Positions 1 through 7,414 are shown, counted from the first letter of the stretch. The stretch is DNA of 29,115 nucleotides from Lachnospiraceae bacterium (GCA_017961385.1 JAGCXJ010000313.1:1-29115); one strand, 5' to 3'. Program-made: numbers and translations. The notes: generated by a model not told the origin, from the letters alone.

Positions 1-588
1 CTCATCAGCACCATGATCAGCAAATATCCTCAATACTTCCTTATTGATACCGTTCTTATCTTTAATAAGAGTATTAAGCTTGCCGTCAGAAAAAGCGCCT
101 GCTCCGCCTTCGCCAAACTGAACATTTGAAGAAGGATCAAGTTCTTCACCTTCCCAGAATTTTTCTACATCCTTGGTTCTTTCTTCTATGCGCTTTCCGC
201 GTTCAAAGACTATGGGCTTAAATCCTGCTCGAGCGAGCATATATGCGCAGAATAATCCCGCAGGTCCCATTCCTATGATAACCGGTCTTTGATCTTTTGA
301 TAATTCAGTGGCACAACTATAAGGGAATGAATAATTTCTTACAGATATCTTTGATATGTCAGGATCTTTCGTATGTATCCTGTTCTCGTCAGATATGTTT
401 ACATCTACTGAATATACAAAACATATATCTCTGTTTTTTCTTGCATCCAATGACCTTCTGAAAATGCTCATATCAGTCACAGAATCAGCATTTATCCTAA
501 GCTTTTTCGCGACTTTTTTTCTTATTATCTCCAGATGCTGTTTAATCGGGATATCAGCTCCCACTCTGATCTGACTAACTCTGATCAT
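1..588 (-). CDS. FAD-dependent dehydrogenase, COG2509-like, N-terminal part (runs off the window)
   Basis: The first 196 residues of a flavoprotein are visible; the rest lies before base 1. It starts MIRVSQIRVG, two bases after the stop of the transporter gene upstream, so it is probably translated with it. After an N-terminal domain of about 100 residues comes a Rossmann-type FAD-binding segment, PVIIGMGPAGLFCAYMLA, with GxGPAG at residues 106-111 and an acidic end to the second strand (VFERG). A Gly-rich segment follows, FGEGGAGAFSDGKL near residue 170, typical of the NAD(P)/FAD-dependent oxidoreductases annotated as uncharacterised FAD-dependent dehydrogenases. The substrate is unknown for this family. 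The ATG at 588 is chosen because it is the first start after the upstream stop and the protein aligns with the family from there; its ribosome site is weak. The frame has no internal stop down to base 1. The family call is confident, the function is not. Confidence 0.85.
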   Translation of the reverse strand, partial: MIRVSQIRVGADIPIKQHLEIIRKKVAKKLRINADSVTDMSIFRRSLDARKNRDICFVYSVDVNISDENRIHTKDPDISKISVRNYSFPYSCATELSKDQRPVIIGMGPAGLFCAYMLARAGFKPIVFERGKRIEERTKDVEKFWEGEELDPSSNVQFGEGGAGAFSDGKLNTLIKDKNGINKEVLRIFADHGADE

Positions 589-590
589 AT

Positions 591-2192
591 CTATCTTATA
601 TGAAATAATCCCGCAATGAACCTAAACGGATAGAATACAAAAGTTCCTTGCAGATTTCCTATCTCCTTTTGATTTAAGCCTCGCAGCAAAACAAAAACAG
701 TCCAGTAAACTATATAACCTATGAGTACTGATATCACTATTATGAGCGGATTCATGGTGATGATTTTTACCAGGATCAGTTCTATGACAACTACCGGTGC
801 GATAGCTATAAGCACCTTTACTGCCTTAGCCACAAAATCATAATACTTGATACCTATATAGCTAAGAGCATAGAATCCGTGGATCAGCATGGCCGTGATA
901 AAGCTAAGCAGCAACGCGACCAAAAAGGACGTAGGTTTTACACCGCTCTTTCCTGACAGAAGAATATACATGAGAGCTACCAAAAATCCGGCAATATTTC
1001 CAAAAAAGGCTACCAGATCATATCCTGTTGCTCTTAATCCAGCGTCAAAGAAACCGTCGAAAGCCATGAACAGGAAGCAAAATGCAGCGATCCGTCCAAG
1101 AGGAAACGCCTCTTCTTCCTGGCAGCCAAAAACTCCTGGACATACCGCCTTAGAAAACACGAGCATAAACACAAATGCGGGAAATATGACAATAAAAGTA
1201 TTTTTTGCAAATGTGTTATACCTCGAAATAATCCCTTTGCGATCTTCTTTCTTGTAGCTCACTCTCAATTTGCCGTATACAAGTGAAATATATCCTCCTG
1301 TAAGTTTTACTGCAAATAGTAGCAGAGCGATACCCGGCCCTACAATGTATCCAAGCCTTGTATAGATCTCATTCTCTACTCCGCCCAGCGAAAAATTCAC
1401 GCGGGTAAATACCATAAGGCACATGAACACTGTTATAACAGGGAATATCTTTGTTCTCAAGCTCTTTGCATATTCTGGAAGGAAGCTTCTCATGAAAGTC
1501 CTGAATCCGTCCTTGCTCCTTACCTCGTTAAACGAATAATGCTCCTGTCTGATAAGGCTTCTTATACCTACAGTGAGTATCAGCAGTCTGATAAGCATCG
1601 CCAGAGCTATGAACAGCACTGCACCTATGGCCGCATAAACTCCGACCATTATATCGTTATTCTTTAGCGCTGCCACCTTAGTACCGTATTCAGTAAAAAA
1701 GTCAATGCCGAATATTGCGACTACAGGAAGCAGTATGCAAAAAGCAATATCAGCGATCGTCATGATTATATGACCACCGCATCCAACATAATAGCACCTT
1801 ATATTATTAGAAAACGCATTGATAAAAAACAGGACTCCGAGAAATGTCATTACACTTCCAACGCATCCGTTTTTAAACAGGCCGTTTGAAAATGTCCCGG
1901 ACATCGTAAGAAAGATGATTATCATCAAAGCACCGGCAAGAAAAGTATATAACATCACGTAGCCGAATATCCTTTTGGCATTGTCCCTGAATCCGCGACG
2001 CAGTCTTGCCGCTACAAGACGAGTGAGGGTATTTCCGACGCAATCGATGAATATCACATACACCAAATAATAGAAGATCATTGTCGCTCCGAAGATGCCG
2101 GCTCCAACAGCTCCGCTCTTTCGAAACAGGATGATAAAATATATAAGAAAGCTTAAACACTCTATGAATTCAAACAATCTTTTATTTCCCAT
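591..2192 (-). CDS. MOP-superfamily (MATE/flippase-like) multi-pass membrane transporter
   Basis: This 533-residue protein is almost wholly hydrophobic, with about 12-14 predicted membrane helices and short basic loops such as RLVAARLRRGFRDNAKR. That layout fits the multidrug/oligosaccharidyl-lipid/polysaccharide (MOP) exporters, which include MATE drug pumps and Wzx/MurJ-like flippases. The substrate cannot be read from the sequence. I place the start at the ATG at 2192 (MGNKRLFEF). It is preceded by AGGGGG seven bases upstream. A longer open frame exists up to 2282, but its extra 30 codons are only the out-of-frame 3' end of ybeY and should not be included. The ribosome site overlaps the intended ybeY stop, so the two genes would normally be translationally coupled. 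The next gene starts two bases after its TAG stop. Polysaccharide flippase is the main alternative to MATE. Confidence 0.75.
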   Translation of the reverse strand: MGNKRLFEFIECLSFLIYFIILFRKSGAVGAGIFGATMIFYYLVYVIFIDCVGNTLTRLVAARLRRGFRDNAKRIFGYVMLYTFLAGALMIIIFLTMSGTFSNGLFKNGCVGSVMTFLGVLFFINAFSNNIRCYYVGCGGHIIMTIADIAFCILLPVVAIFGIDFFTEYGTKVAALKNNDIMVGVYAAIGAVLFIALAMLIRLLILTVGIRSLIRQEHYSFNEVRSKDGFRTFMRSFLPEYAKSLRTKIFPVITVFMCLMVFTRVNFSLGGVENEIYTRLGYIVGPGIALLLFAVKLTGGYISLVYGKLRVSYKKEDRKGIISRYNTFAKNTFIVIFPAFVFMLVFSKAVCPGVFGCQEEEAFPLGRIAAFCFLFMAFDGFFDAGLRATGYDLVAFFGNIAGFLVALMYILLSGKSGVKPTSFLVALLLSFITAMLIHGFYALSYIGIKYYDFVAKAVKVLIAIAPVVVIELILVKIITMNPLIIVISVLIGYIVYWTVFVLLRGLNQKEIGNLQGTFVFYPFRFIAGLFHIR

Positions 2193-2193
2193 T

Positions 2194-2697
2194 TTAATTC
2201 CCCCTGGTAATGTTGAGCCTGTCAAGAACAGCTCGCTGTTTTTCCTCCATAACAGCCGCTTCATCTTCCTTAATATTGTCATATCAACAAAGATGCAGCA
2301 TACTGTGCGCGATCAAAAACGCATAGTCCCTTTTTACTCTGTGACCATATTCTGAAGCTTGCTCAAATATCTTGTCTGCAGACAATACTATATCTCCCAG
2401 AATGATCAGACCGTTCTCAGGATCTACACAATCAGCTTCGTCCCTGGTATTTTCATCAAACTCTCCCGGTTTATCAAAAAACAGTCCCGGGAAAGACAAG
2501 ACATCAGTCTCCTTATCTATATCTCTGGTCTGCTTGTTGATCTCCTTTATGGCAGCATTATCGGTTATCGTGATATTTATCTCGCACTCAAAAGGGCATT
2601 TCTCCTGCTCAAGGACACCTTTGCAGACATCTTCCGCCACCTTGTTATGATCAAAATCAAATTCTGTATCAGTTGTATTATCCAAATATATCTTCAT
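2194..2697 (-). pseudogene. ybeY: Endoribonuclease YbeY, interrupted by an in-frame TGA in the metal-binding motif
   Basis: YbeY is a metal-dependent endoribonuclease that matures the 3' end of 16S rRNA and takes part in ribosome quality control. The start ATG overlaps the phoH stop by four bases (ATGA), the usual phoH-ybeY arrangement. Residues 1-137 match the family well: ITITDNAAIKEINKQTRDIDKETDVLSFP, then NGLIILGDIVLS, then RDYAFLIAHSMLHL. The expected motif is HxxxHxxGxDH. Here H131 and H135 are present, but codon 138 (2286-2284), where the glycine should be, is TGA. The frame then resumes as YDN and continues through KEDEAAVMEEKQRAVLDRL to a TAA at 2196-2194. Full length would be 167 residues, normal for the family. 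The third metal ligand, expected His141, is also Asn (AAT). TGA is a normal stop elsewhere in this window (phoH, fhs, rex), so recoding is unlikely. The predicted product is a 137-residue fragment lacking the last ligand. Confidence 0.88.
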
Positions 2698-3692
2698 CTG
2701 TCAGAATGCCTTTTAGCGTTTCTATTGTTCTGTCTTGTCTCGTAATCCTCATATGCTTTGACGATCTTTTGAACGAGCGGATGTCTTACAACATCTCTGC
2801 TTGTCAGTTTGCACATCTCAATCCCATCGATCTTTCCAAGGACTCTAAGTGCCACATCAAGACCCGACTGCTGGCCTGGAGCAAGGTCTTTCTGACTTGC
2901 ATCACCCGTAACTATTACCTTGGAGCCAAAACCGATACGAGTAAGAAACATCTTCATCTGGGCCGGTGTAGTATTCTGCGCTTCGTCAAGGATTATATAA
3001 GCATTATCCAGAGTACGTCCTCTCATATAAGCAAGAGGTGCTACTTCTATAAGTCCCTTTTCCATGTTCTTTAGGAATCCGTCGGCACCCATGATCTGAT
3101 AAAGAGCATCATAAAGCGGTCTTAAATAAGGATCCACTTTTGACTGAAGATCTCCAGGCAAAAAACCTAACTTCTCACCGGCTTCTATGGCCGGTCTGGT
3201 CAGAATGATCCTTTCGACCTCATTGTTCTTGAATGCCGTGATAGCCATAGCCATGGCAAGATACGTCTTTCCCGTCCCTGCCGGTCCCATTCCGAATACG
3301 ACCATGTTATTCTTTATCGCATCCACATACTGCTTCTGGCCCAGTGTCTTAGGCTTTACCGGCTTTCCGGCAACGGTATGACATATGATCTCTTTGTCGA
3401 TGTCTATAAGCTTTTCAGTATCTTCACTGGAAGCTGCCATCTCAACGGCATAATTTACATTCTGCTCCAAAATCTCATTTCCCCTTTTCGACAGTTCCTG
3501 CAGAGTATCGAGAACCTTTCTTGCGTTATTAACAGCCGATTCTTTTCCTCTAACGACCATATCACCATTCTGAGAAAAAATATCAACTCCCAGTTCTTTT
3601 TCTATTGTTTTCATATGGACATCATTATGCCCGAAAATGTTGCAGGCATGATTGATGTCTATGCTCAAGACTTCTGTTTTATTATCGTCCAT
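2694..3692 (-). CDS. phoH: PhoH family ATPase
   Basis: This is a 332-residue PhoH/PhoL-type protein: an N-terminal single-stranded nucleic-acid-binding KH-like region (about residues 15-70), then an ATPase domain. The Walker A motif GPAGTGKT is at residues 136-143 and the Walker B ILDEAQN at about 234-240, with the family signature AYMRGRTLDNAYIILDEAQN. PhoH proteins are ATPases and putative RNA helicases. They are encoded beside ybeY in many Firmicutes, and a role in RNA or ribosome metabolism is inferred from that. I choose the ATG at 3692 because GGAG lies five bases upstream; an in-frame GTG two codons earlier (3698) would overlap that site. The TGA stop overlaps the ybeY start. The gene begins just after the terminator of the small gene upstream, so it probably has its own promoter. 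Confidence 0.95.
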   Translation of the reverse strand: MDDNKTEVLSIDINHACNIFGHNDVHMKTIEKELGVDIFSQNGDMVVRGKESAVNNARKVLDTLQELSKRGNEILEQNVNYAVEMAASSEDTEKLIDIDKEIICHTVAGKPVKPKTLGQKQYVDAIKNNMVVFGMGPAGTGKTYLAMAMAITAFKNNEVERIILTRPAIEAGEKLGFLPGDLQSKVDPYLRPLYDALYQIMGADGFLKNMEKGLIEVAPLAYMRGRTLDNAYIILDEAQNTTPAQMKMFLTRIGFGSKVIVTGDASQKDLAPGQQSGLDVALRVLGKIDGIEMCKLTSRDVVRHPLVQKIVKAYEDYETRQNNRNAKRHSDR

Positions 3693-3714
3693 AAACACTC
3701 CATAAACCTATATA

Positions 3715-3720
3715 ATTATA
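3715..3720 (-). promoter_or_regulatory. Possible -10 element for phoH
   Basis: A perfect TATAAT on the minus strand lies 22 bases before the phoH ATG. The correctly spaced -35 position falls in the T-tract of the preceding terminator and is poor (TTTTTT). The call rests on the -10 match and on the need for a new promoter after that terminator. Confidence 0.35.
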
Positions 3721-3734
3721 CTAGATTATGCAAT

Positions 3735-3764
3735 AAAAAAAAAGGCTGTCTCTATGACAGCCTT
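3735..3764 (-). terminator. Rho-independent terminator of the 85-residue protein gene
   Basis: On the minus strand the perfect 9-bp stem AAGGCTGTC/GACAGCCTT (plus-strand arms 3742-3750 and 3756-3764) closes a 5-base loop. It is followed by a run of about nine T residues. It starts nine bases after the stop codon of the upstream gene. Confidence 0.9.
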
Positions 3765-3772
3765 AAATAATT

Positions 3773-4030
3773 TTATTTTCTTGTAGGAGCCAGATTCTTA
3801 TAGCCAAAGCCTTTTGTCTTCTCGCGCCATTCATCGATGATACCTGCATAGTATATCATCTGTTTTTCATTCAACTCTCCGCTTTTTCTCAAAGTCTCAT
3901 AAAGAGTCTCGAGCTTGTTCATGTCAGAAATAGTTGCATCTTTGTAGTTGTTAGACATATTCATCTGTAAGCTGAACAGTACTGCTTCTAACGGCTTACA
4001 TTCTTTTTTTCCAAAATCAAACAGGCCCAT
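3773..4030 (-). CDS. Small hypothetical protein, 85 residues
   Basis: I do not recognise a family. The protein starts MGLFDFGKKE and is soluble, charged and probably mostly helical, with the stretch DMNKLETLYETLRKSGELNEKQMIYYAGIIDEWREKTKGFGYKN. No membrane segment, signal peptide or metal motif is visible. The ATG at 4030 is chosen because GGGGGTG lies eight bases upstream; a longer frame to a TTG at 4045 would swallow this ribosome site. It sits alone between a 130-base AT-rich gap and a strong terminator, so it is probably a single-gene transcript. A real gene is supported by the ribosome site, the terminator and the intact frame. Confidence 0.7.
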   Translation of the reverse strand: MGLFDFGKKECKPLEAVLFSLQMNMSNNYKDATISDMNKLETLYETLRKSGELNEKQMIYYAGIIDEWREKTKGFGYKNLAPTRK

Positions 4031-4043
4031 AAACCACACCCCC

Positions 4044-4066
4044 AAACGTAAATACTGATAACGTTT
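4044..4066. repeat. Short inverted repeat upstream of the 85-residue protein gene
   Basis: Six-base arms AAACGT (4044-4049) and ACGTTT (4061-4066) are separated by 11 bases, directly before the ribosome site of the small gene. The gap 4031-4160 is very AT-rich and holds TATAAT-like sequences on the minus strand, but no pair with a convincing -35. The repeat may be an operator or chance. Confidence 0.3.
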
Positions 4067-4160
4067 TCTTTTGGTAAAATTATTATATCATGATTATTCA
4101 ATAATGTATAATAATTTCAAGCAAAAAACAAAATTTTTATAAATTTTTCACAAAATTATG

Positions 4161-4964
4161 CTAATTGAATAAGTTGTTATAAATTTTATCGGATATATAT
4201 TCCAAAAAGGATAGGTCTAAATCCTTAAACTCTCCTTTTATATATCCTTTGATCTTATTGATTCTTCCGACATAAAGGGCTTCTTCGGAATCTCTCTTGT
4301 TCTCATCTGAGGTTATCACATCTAACGTAACAGATTTTCCAAACCAGTCAATAATGTCCTGTTCGAGCTTCTCATCTTCGTTAGACTGTTTTATTAGTTT
4401 TTTGTATGTTTTTACTGAATTTATTCCAAGTATGATAAATACAAGGAACATTCCACCCATTACAATGTTGATAAGTATCCTGCTCTCCTTGCTGAGTGAA
4501 AGATGTATAATACCTAAATCTACAAGAACTAAGAGTATCGCGCCTACTATACCTACAAGTAACAGAGTCTGCGCTCCGCTCTTATACTCTTCAGCACGTT
4601 CTGAAGGCTTCTTGTATCTAGGTATCATGACAGGCGGCTCATTCATCATCTGAGGCTGTTCGATCTCTTCAGGTATTTCCACTGGAGCGATCTTGGTGAA
4701 ATATGTTCTCATATATCCTCTGATCTCTTCCTTTTTGCTCTCCTGAATGAGCACCTCGTAGTGACCTTCTTTGCTGTTATAGCTAGTATAAGCATAGTCT
4801 ATCCCGTTTTCTTCAAGATATGCTACTATCCTGTCAGCTTCATCTTCAGTTCCGAAGTAGGCTACCATCTCGGGACCTATGCTGTCCATGAGTTTGCATC
4901 CGCAGTCAGCACATACTTCGTAGCCTTCCTTATATTCATTTTTACATTTTGGACACCAGGGCAT
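4161..4964 (-). CDS. Zinc-ribbon membrane protein of unknown function
   Basis: This 267-residue protein begins with a four-cysteine zinc ribbon (MPWCPKCKNEY, then CADCGCK; Cys4, Cys7, Cys18, Cys21). Residues about 34-85 (YFGTEDEADRIVAYLEENGIDYAY...) resemble the small ferredoxin-like domain often annotated DUF2007, found in putative signal-transducing proteins. Two hydrophobic helices follow at about 133-155 and 163-185, then a charged C-terminal domain of about 80 residues. GAGG lies seven bases before the ATG. The gene begins 20 bases after the nfnB stop, so it is probably cotranscribed with nfnAB, although no functional link is obvious. The function is unknown. Confidence 0.75.
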   Translation of the reverse strand: MPWCPKCKNEYKEGYEVCADCGCKLMDSIGPEMVAYFGTEDEADRIVAYLEENGIDYAYTSYNSKEGHYEVLIQESKKEEIRGYMRTYFTKIAPVEIPEEIEQPQMMNEPPVMIPRYKKPSERAEEYKSGAQTLLLVGIVGAILLVLVDLGIIHLSLSKESRILINIVMGGMFLVFIILGINSVKTYKKLIKQSNEDEKLEQDIIDWFGKSVTLDVITSDENKRDSEEALYVGRINKIKGYIKGEFKDLDLSFLEYISDKIYNNLFN

Positions 4965-4984
4965 TTCTTAACCTCGCTGTTTGT

Positions 4985-6370
4985 TTATTTGTTTGCAAGA
5001 AACTCATCTATTCCTTTAGCAGCTGCCTTTCCGGCACCCATTGCAAGGATAACCGTAGCTGCTCCTGTAACAGCATCTCCGCCGGCATAAACGCCATCCT
5101 TTGATGTTTTACCGTTTTCTTCATCAGCTATTATGCACTTTTTCTTGTTTACATCAAGTCCGATAGTAGTGCTTGAAATAAGAGGATTTGGTGAAGTTCC
5201 AAGCGACATTATTACTGTATCGACATCGATGACAAACTCGCTTCCGGGCACTTCAACAGGTCTTCTTCTTCCTGATTCATCAGGTTCTCCAAGTTCCATT
5301 CTGATGCACTTGATACCGTTTACCCATCCGTTTTCATCTTTAAGGATCTCTACTGGATTTGTAAGAAGATCAAATATGATTCCTTCTTCTTTAGCATGGT
5401 GGACTTCTTCAACTCTGGCAGGAAGTTCTTCCTCACTTCTTCTGTATACGATATGTACCTCTGCTCCAAGTCTAAGGGCTGTTCTTGCAGCATCCATTGC
5501 TACATTTCCGCCGCCTACAACTGCAACCTTGCTTCCTCTCTTTATAGGAGTAGGGCTCTTTTCATCAAAAGCCTTCATAAGGTTGCTTCTTGTAAGATAC
5601 TCGTTTGCCGAGAATACGCCGTTAGCCGTTTCACCGGGAATTCCCATGAACTTAGGCAGTCCTGCACCTGAACCAATAAATACAGCTTCAAATCCTTCCT
5701 CATCCATAAGTTCATCAATAGTAATAGATTTACCGATTATTACGTTAGTCTCTATCTTTACACCAAGGCTCTTAACATTTTCGATTTCTTTTGCAACTAC
5801 GGCACTCTTGGGAAGTCTGAATTCAGGAATACCATAAACTAAAACTCCACCCGCTTCATGAAGTGCTTCAAATATGGTAACATCATACCCCATCTTAGCC
5901 AGATCGCCGGCACATGTGAGTCCTGCAGGACCTGAACCTATTACAGCAACCTTCTTGCCTTTCTTTTCTTTTGCAGCCTGAGGTTTGATTCCATTTTGAC
6001 TTGCATAATCTGCAACATATCTCTCTAGCTTGCCTATGCTTATAGGTTCTCCCTTGATTCCTCTGATGCACTTGCCTTCACACTGGCTTTCCTGCGGGCA
6101 TACTCTGCCGCATACTGCTGGCAGAGAACTTGACTCGGAGATTATCTCATAAGCCTTCTCAATATCACCGTTTTTAACCTGCTCTATAAATGCAGGTATA
6201 TTTATTGCTACCGGACAGCCTTTCATGCACTGTGCATTCTTGCAGTTGATGCAGCGGCTTGCCTCTTCCATAGCTTCTTCTTTATTGTATCCAAGACAAA
6301 CCTCATCAAAGTTTGTCGCTCTTACTTTAGCATCCTGTTCACGAACCGGAACCTTCTTTAAAACGTCCAT
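4985..6370 (-). CDS. nfnB: NfnB-type flavoprotein (ferredoxin:NADP+ transhydrogenase large subunit; annotated as NADPH-dependent glutamate synthase)
   Basis: This 461-residue protein carries eight N-terminal cysteines for two [4Fe-4S] clusters: CINCKNAQCMKGCP from residue 40, and CGRVCPQESQCEGKC from residue 87. Next come a FAD-binding GSGPAG at 145-150, a second Rossmann motif in the middle (VAVVGGGNVAMDAARTA) for the nucleotide, and a C-terminal FAD motif (GVYAGGDAVTGAATVILAMGAGK). It matches the glutamate synthase small-subunit/SudA/NfnB family. No glutamate synthase large subunit is adjacent. An NfnA-like partner lies ten bases upstream, which favours NfnAB, the electron-bifurcating NADH-dependent reduced ferredoxin:NADP+ oxidoreductase, in the cytoplasm. 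GGAGGA lies four bases before the ATG. The main alternative is a sulfide dehydrogenase/glutamate synthase-like role. Confidence 0.88.
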   Translation of the reverse strand: MDVLKKVPVREQDAKVRATNFDEVCLGYNKEEAMEEASRCINCKNAQCMKGCPVAINIPAFIEQVKNGDIEKAYEIISESSSLPAVCGRVCPQESQCEGKCIRGIKGEPISIGKLERYVADYASQNGIKPQAAKEKKGKKVAVIGSGPAGLTCAGDLAKMGYDVTIFEALHEAGGVLVYGIPEFRLPKSAVVAKEIENVKSLGVKIETNVIIGKSITIDELMDEEGFEAVFIGSGAGLPKFMGIPGETANGVFSANEYLTRSNLMKAFDEKSPTPIKRGSKVAVVGGGNVAMDAARTALRLGAEVHIVYRRSEEELPARVEEVHHAKEEGIIFDLLTNPVEILKDENGWVNGIKCIRMELGEPDESGRRRPVEVPGSEFVIDVDTVIMSLGTSPNPLISSTTIGLDVNKKKCIIADEENGKTSKDGVYAGGDAVTGAATVILAMGAGKAAAKGIDEFLANK

Positions 6371-6379
6371 AACTTCCTC

Positions 6380-7255
6380 CTAATTACAATTTCCGCAACC
6401 ACCGTGGTGAGTATCACCCTCAGTCAGCTCAAGCATCTTTCTTCCTTCTTCAGTCTTGTAAAGCTGCTGGCGCTTCATTGCTTCATCAAAGTTTATAAGG
6501 TGACCGTCAAACTCGGGTCCGTCAACACATGCAAATTTAACCTCATCGCCGACTGTAACACGGCATGCTCCGCACATTCCGGTACCGTCAACCATTATGG
6601 GGTTCATCGAAACTATAGTAGGTATGCCAAGTTCCTTTGTCAGCTTGGCAACGAATTTCATCATTATCATAGGTCCTATGGCAACACAGAGATCGTATTT
6701 CTTTCCCTCAGACACAAGATCCTCTATAACCTTTGTGACCATACCGCTCCTGCCATACGATCCGTCATCGGTAGTCACATAAAGGTTAGAAACCTTGCTC
6801 ATCTCATCTTCCATTATAAGAAGATCTTTTGTCTTTGATCCGACAATAGCATCTGCCATGATCCCTTTTTCACAAAGCCATTTAACCTGTGGGTAAACAG
6901 GGGCTGTACCCACACCACCTGCAACAAAGAGAATGCTCTTTTTCTTAAGTTCATCTATAGGAGTATCGATAAGTTCACTGGGTCTTCCAAGCGGTCCCAC
7001 TACATCGTGGAAACTGTCACCCGTCTTAAGCTTTGCCATCTGTGTTGTTGAAACACCTATAGTCTGAAATACTATTGTGACTGTACCATTTTCGCGATCA
7101 TAGTCACAAATCGTCAGAGGTATCCTTTCGCTGTTCTCATCAGTCCTCACTATCAAAAACTGGCCGGGAAGGCACTTTTTTGCTACTCTGGGAGCCTCAA
7201 CTATCATCCAATATATATTGGGAACCATTTCTTTTGCTTCGATAATCTTATACAT
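6380..7255 (-). CDS. nfnA: NfnA-type FAD/[2Fe-2S] subunit (dihydroorotate dehydrogenase electron-transfer-like)
   Basis: This 291-residue protein is a ferredoxin-NADP reductase-like subunit. The flavin-binding barrel contains ERIPLTICDYD near residue 44, the NAD-binding part contains FVAGGVGTAPVYPQ near 110, and the [2Fe-2S] region is MVDGTGMCGACRVTVGDEVKFACVDGPEFD. In that region Cys228, Cys231 and Cys243, with Asp223 upstream, fit the three-Cys plus Asp cluster known for NfnA. The protein ends with an unusual HHGGCGNCN tail. Together with nfnB it would couple NADH, ferredoxin and NADPH pools. I choose the ATG at 7255 because GGAGGAG lies immediately upstream; an in-frame ATG at 7270 would precede this site. 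It is the first gene of a three-gene unit. Confidence 0.88.
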   Translation of the reverse strand: MYKIIEAKEMVPNIYWMIVEAPRVAKKCLPGQFLIVRTDENSERIPLTICDYDRENGTVTIVFQTIGVSTTQMAKLKTGDSFHDVVGPLGRPSELIDTPIDELKKKSILFVAGGVGTAPVYPQVKWLCEKGIMADAIVGSKTKDLLIMEDEMSKVSNLYVTTDDGSYGRSGMVTKVIEDLVSEGKKYDLCVAIGPMIMMKFVAKLTKELGIPTIVSMNPIMVDGTGMCGACRVTVGDEVKFACVDGPEFDGHLINFDEAMKRQQLYKTEEGRKMLELTEGDTHHGGCGNCN

Positions 7256-7297
7256 AACTCCTCCAAACATATAAAATCATATAAAAACACAAACTAT

Positions 7298-7326
7298 AGT
7301 TTATAAAATACCGTTCAAAAAATCAA
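7298..7326 (-). promoter_or_regulatory. Candidate promoter of nfnAB, with a palindrome over the -10
   Basis: On the minus strand TTGATT (7326-7321) and TAAACT (7303-7298) are separated by 17 bases. The -10 overlaps a perfect 12-base palindrome, AAACTATAGTTT (7291-7302), which may be an operator. The match to consensus is moderate. The rest of the AT-rich gap 7256-7414 shows only this and the terminator at its far end. Confidence 0.35.
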
Positions 7327-7373
7327 GTGCAAACAAAAAATTCAAAGAATATCGACAAAAAATTGTAGAAAAT

Positions 7374-7401
7374 TAAAAAATCCCCGACAAAACGTCGGGG
7401 A
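7374..7401 (-). terminator. Terminator of the ftsK-fhs-zinc-ribbon unit
   Basis: On the minus strand the perfect 8-bp GC-rich stem TCCCCGAC/GTCGGGGA (7381-7388 with 7394-7401) with a five-base loop is followed by TTTTTT. It lies 13 bases after the stop codon of the zinc-ribbon/TPR gene. Confidence 0.92.
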
Positions 7402-7414
7402 AATATCAGTTTGA

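Noticed and set aside
889..1257. Long plus-strand frames opposite the transporter gene, and similar frames opposite ftsK (12125-12715) and nfnB (5133-5837)
   Set aside because: They are mirror frames of well-supported genes on the other strand, with no recognisable domains.
2284..2286. Recoding of the ybeY TGA as glycine or selenocysteine
   Set aside because: TGA ends phoH, fhs, rex and the leucine-rich-repeat gene at expected places, so the standard code applies. I see no clear SECIS-like hairpin just after the codon, and Sec is not known at this position.
4135..4152. Rex-box-like TTGTGAA followed by TTATAAA upstream of the 85-residue protein gene
   Set aside because: Only one half-site is good; the other matches four of seven in a very AT-rich region where chance matches are likely.
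4985..6370. Assimilatory glutamate synthase small subunit (gltD)
   Set aside because: No large subunit is adjacent, while an NfnA-type partner is ten bases away, so NfnB is the better reading.
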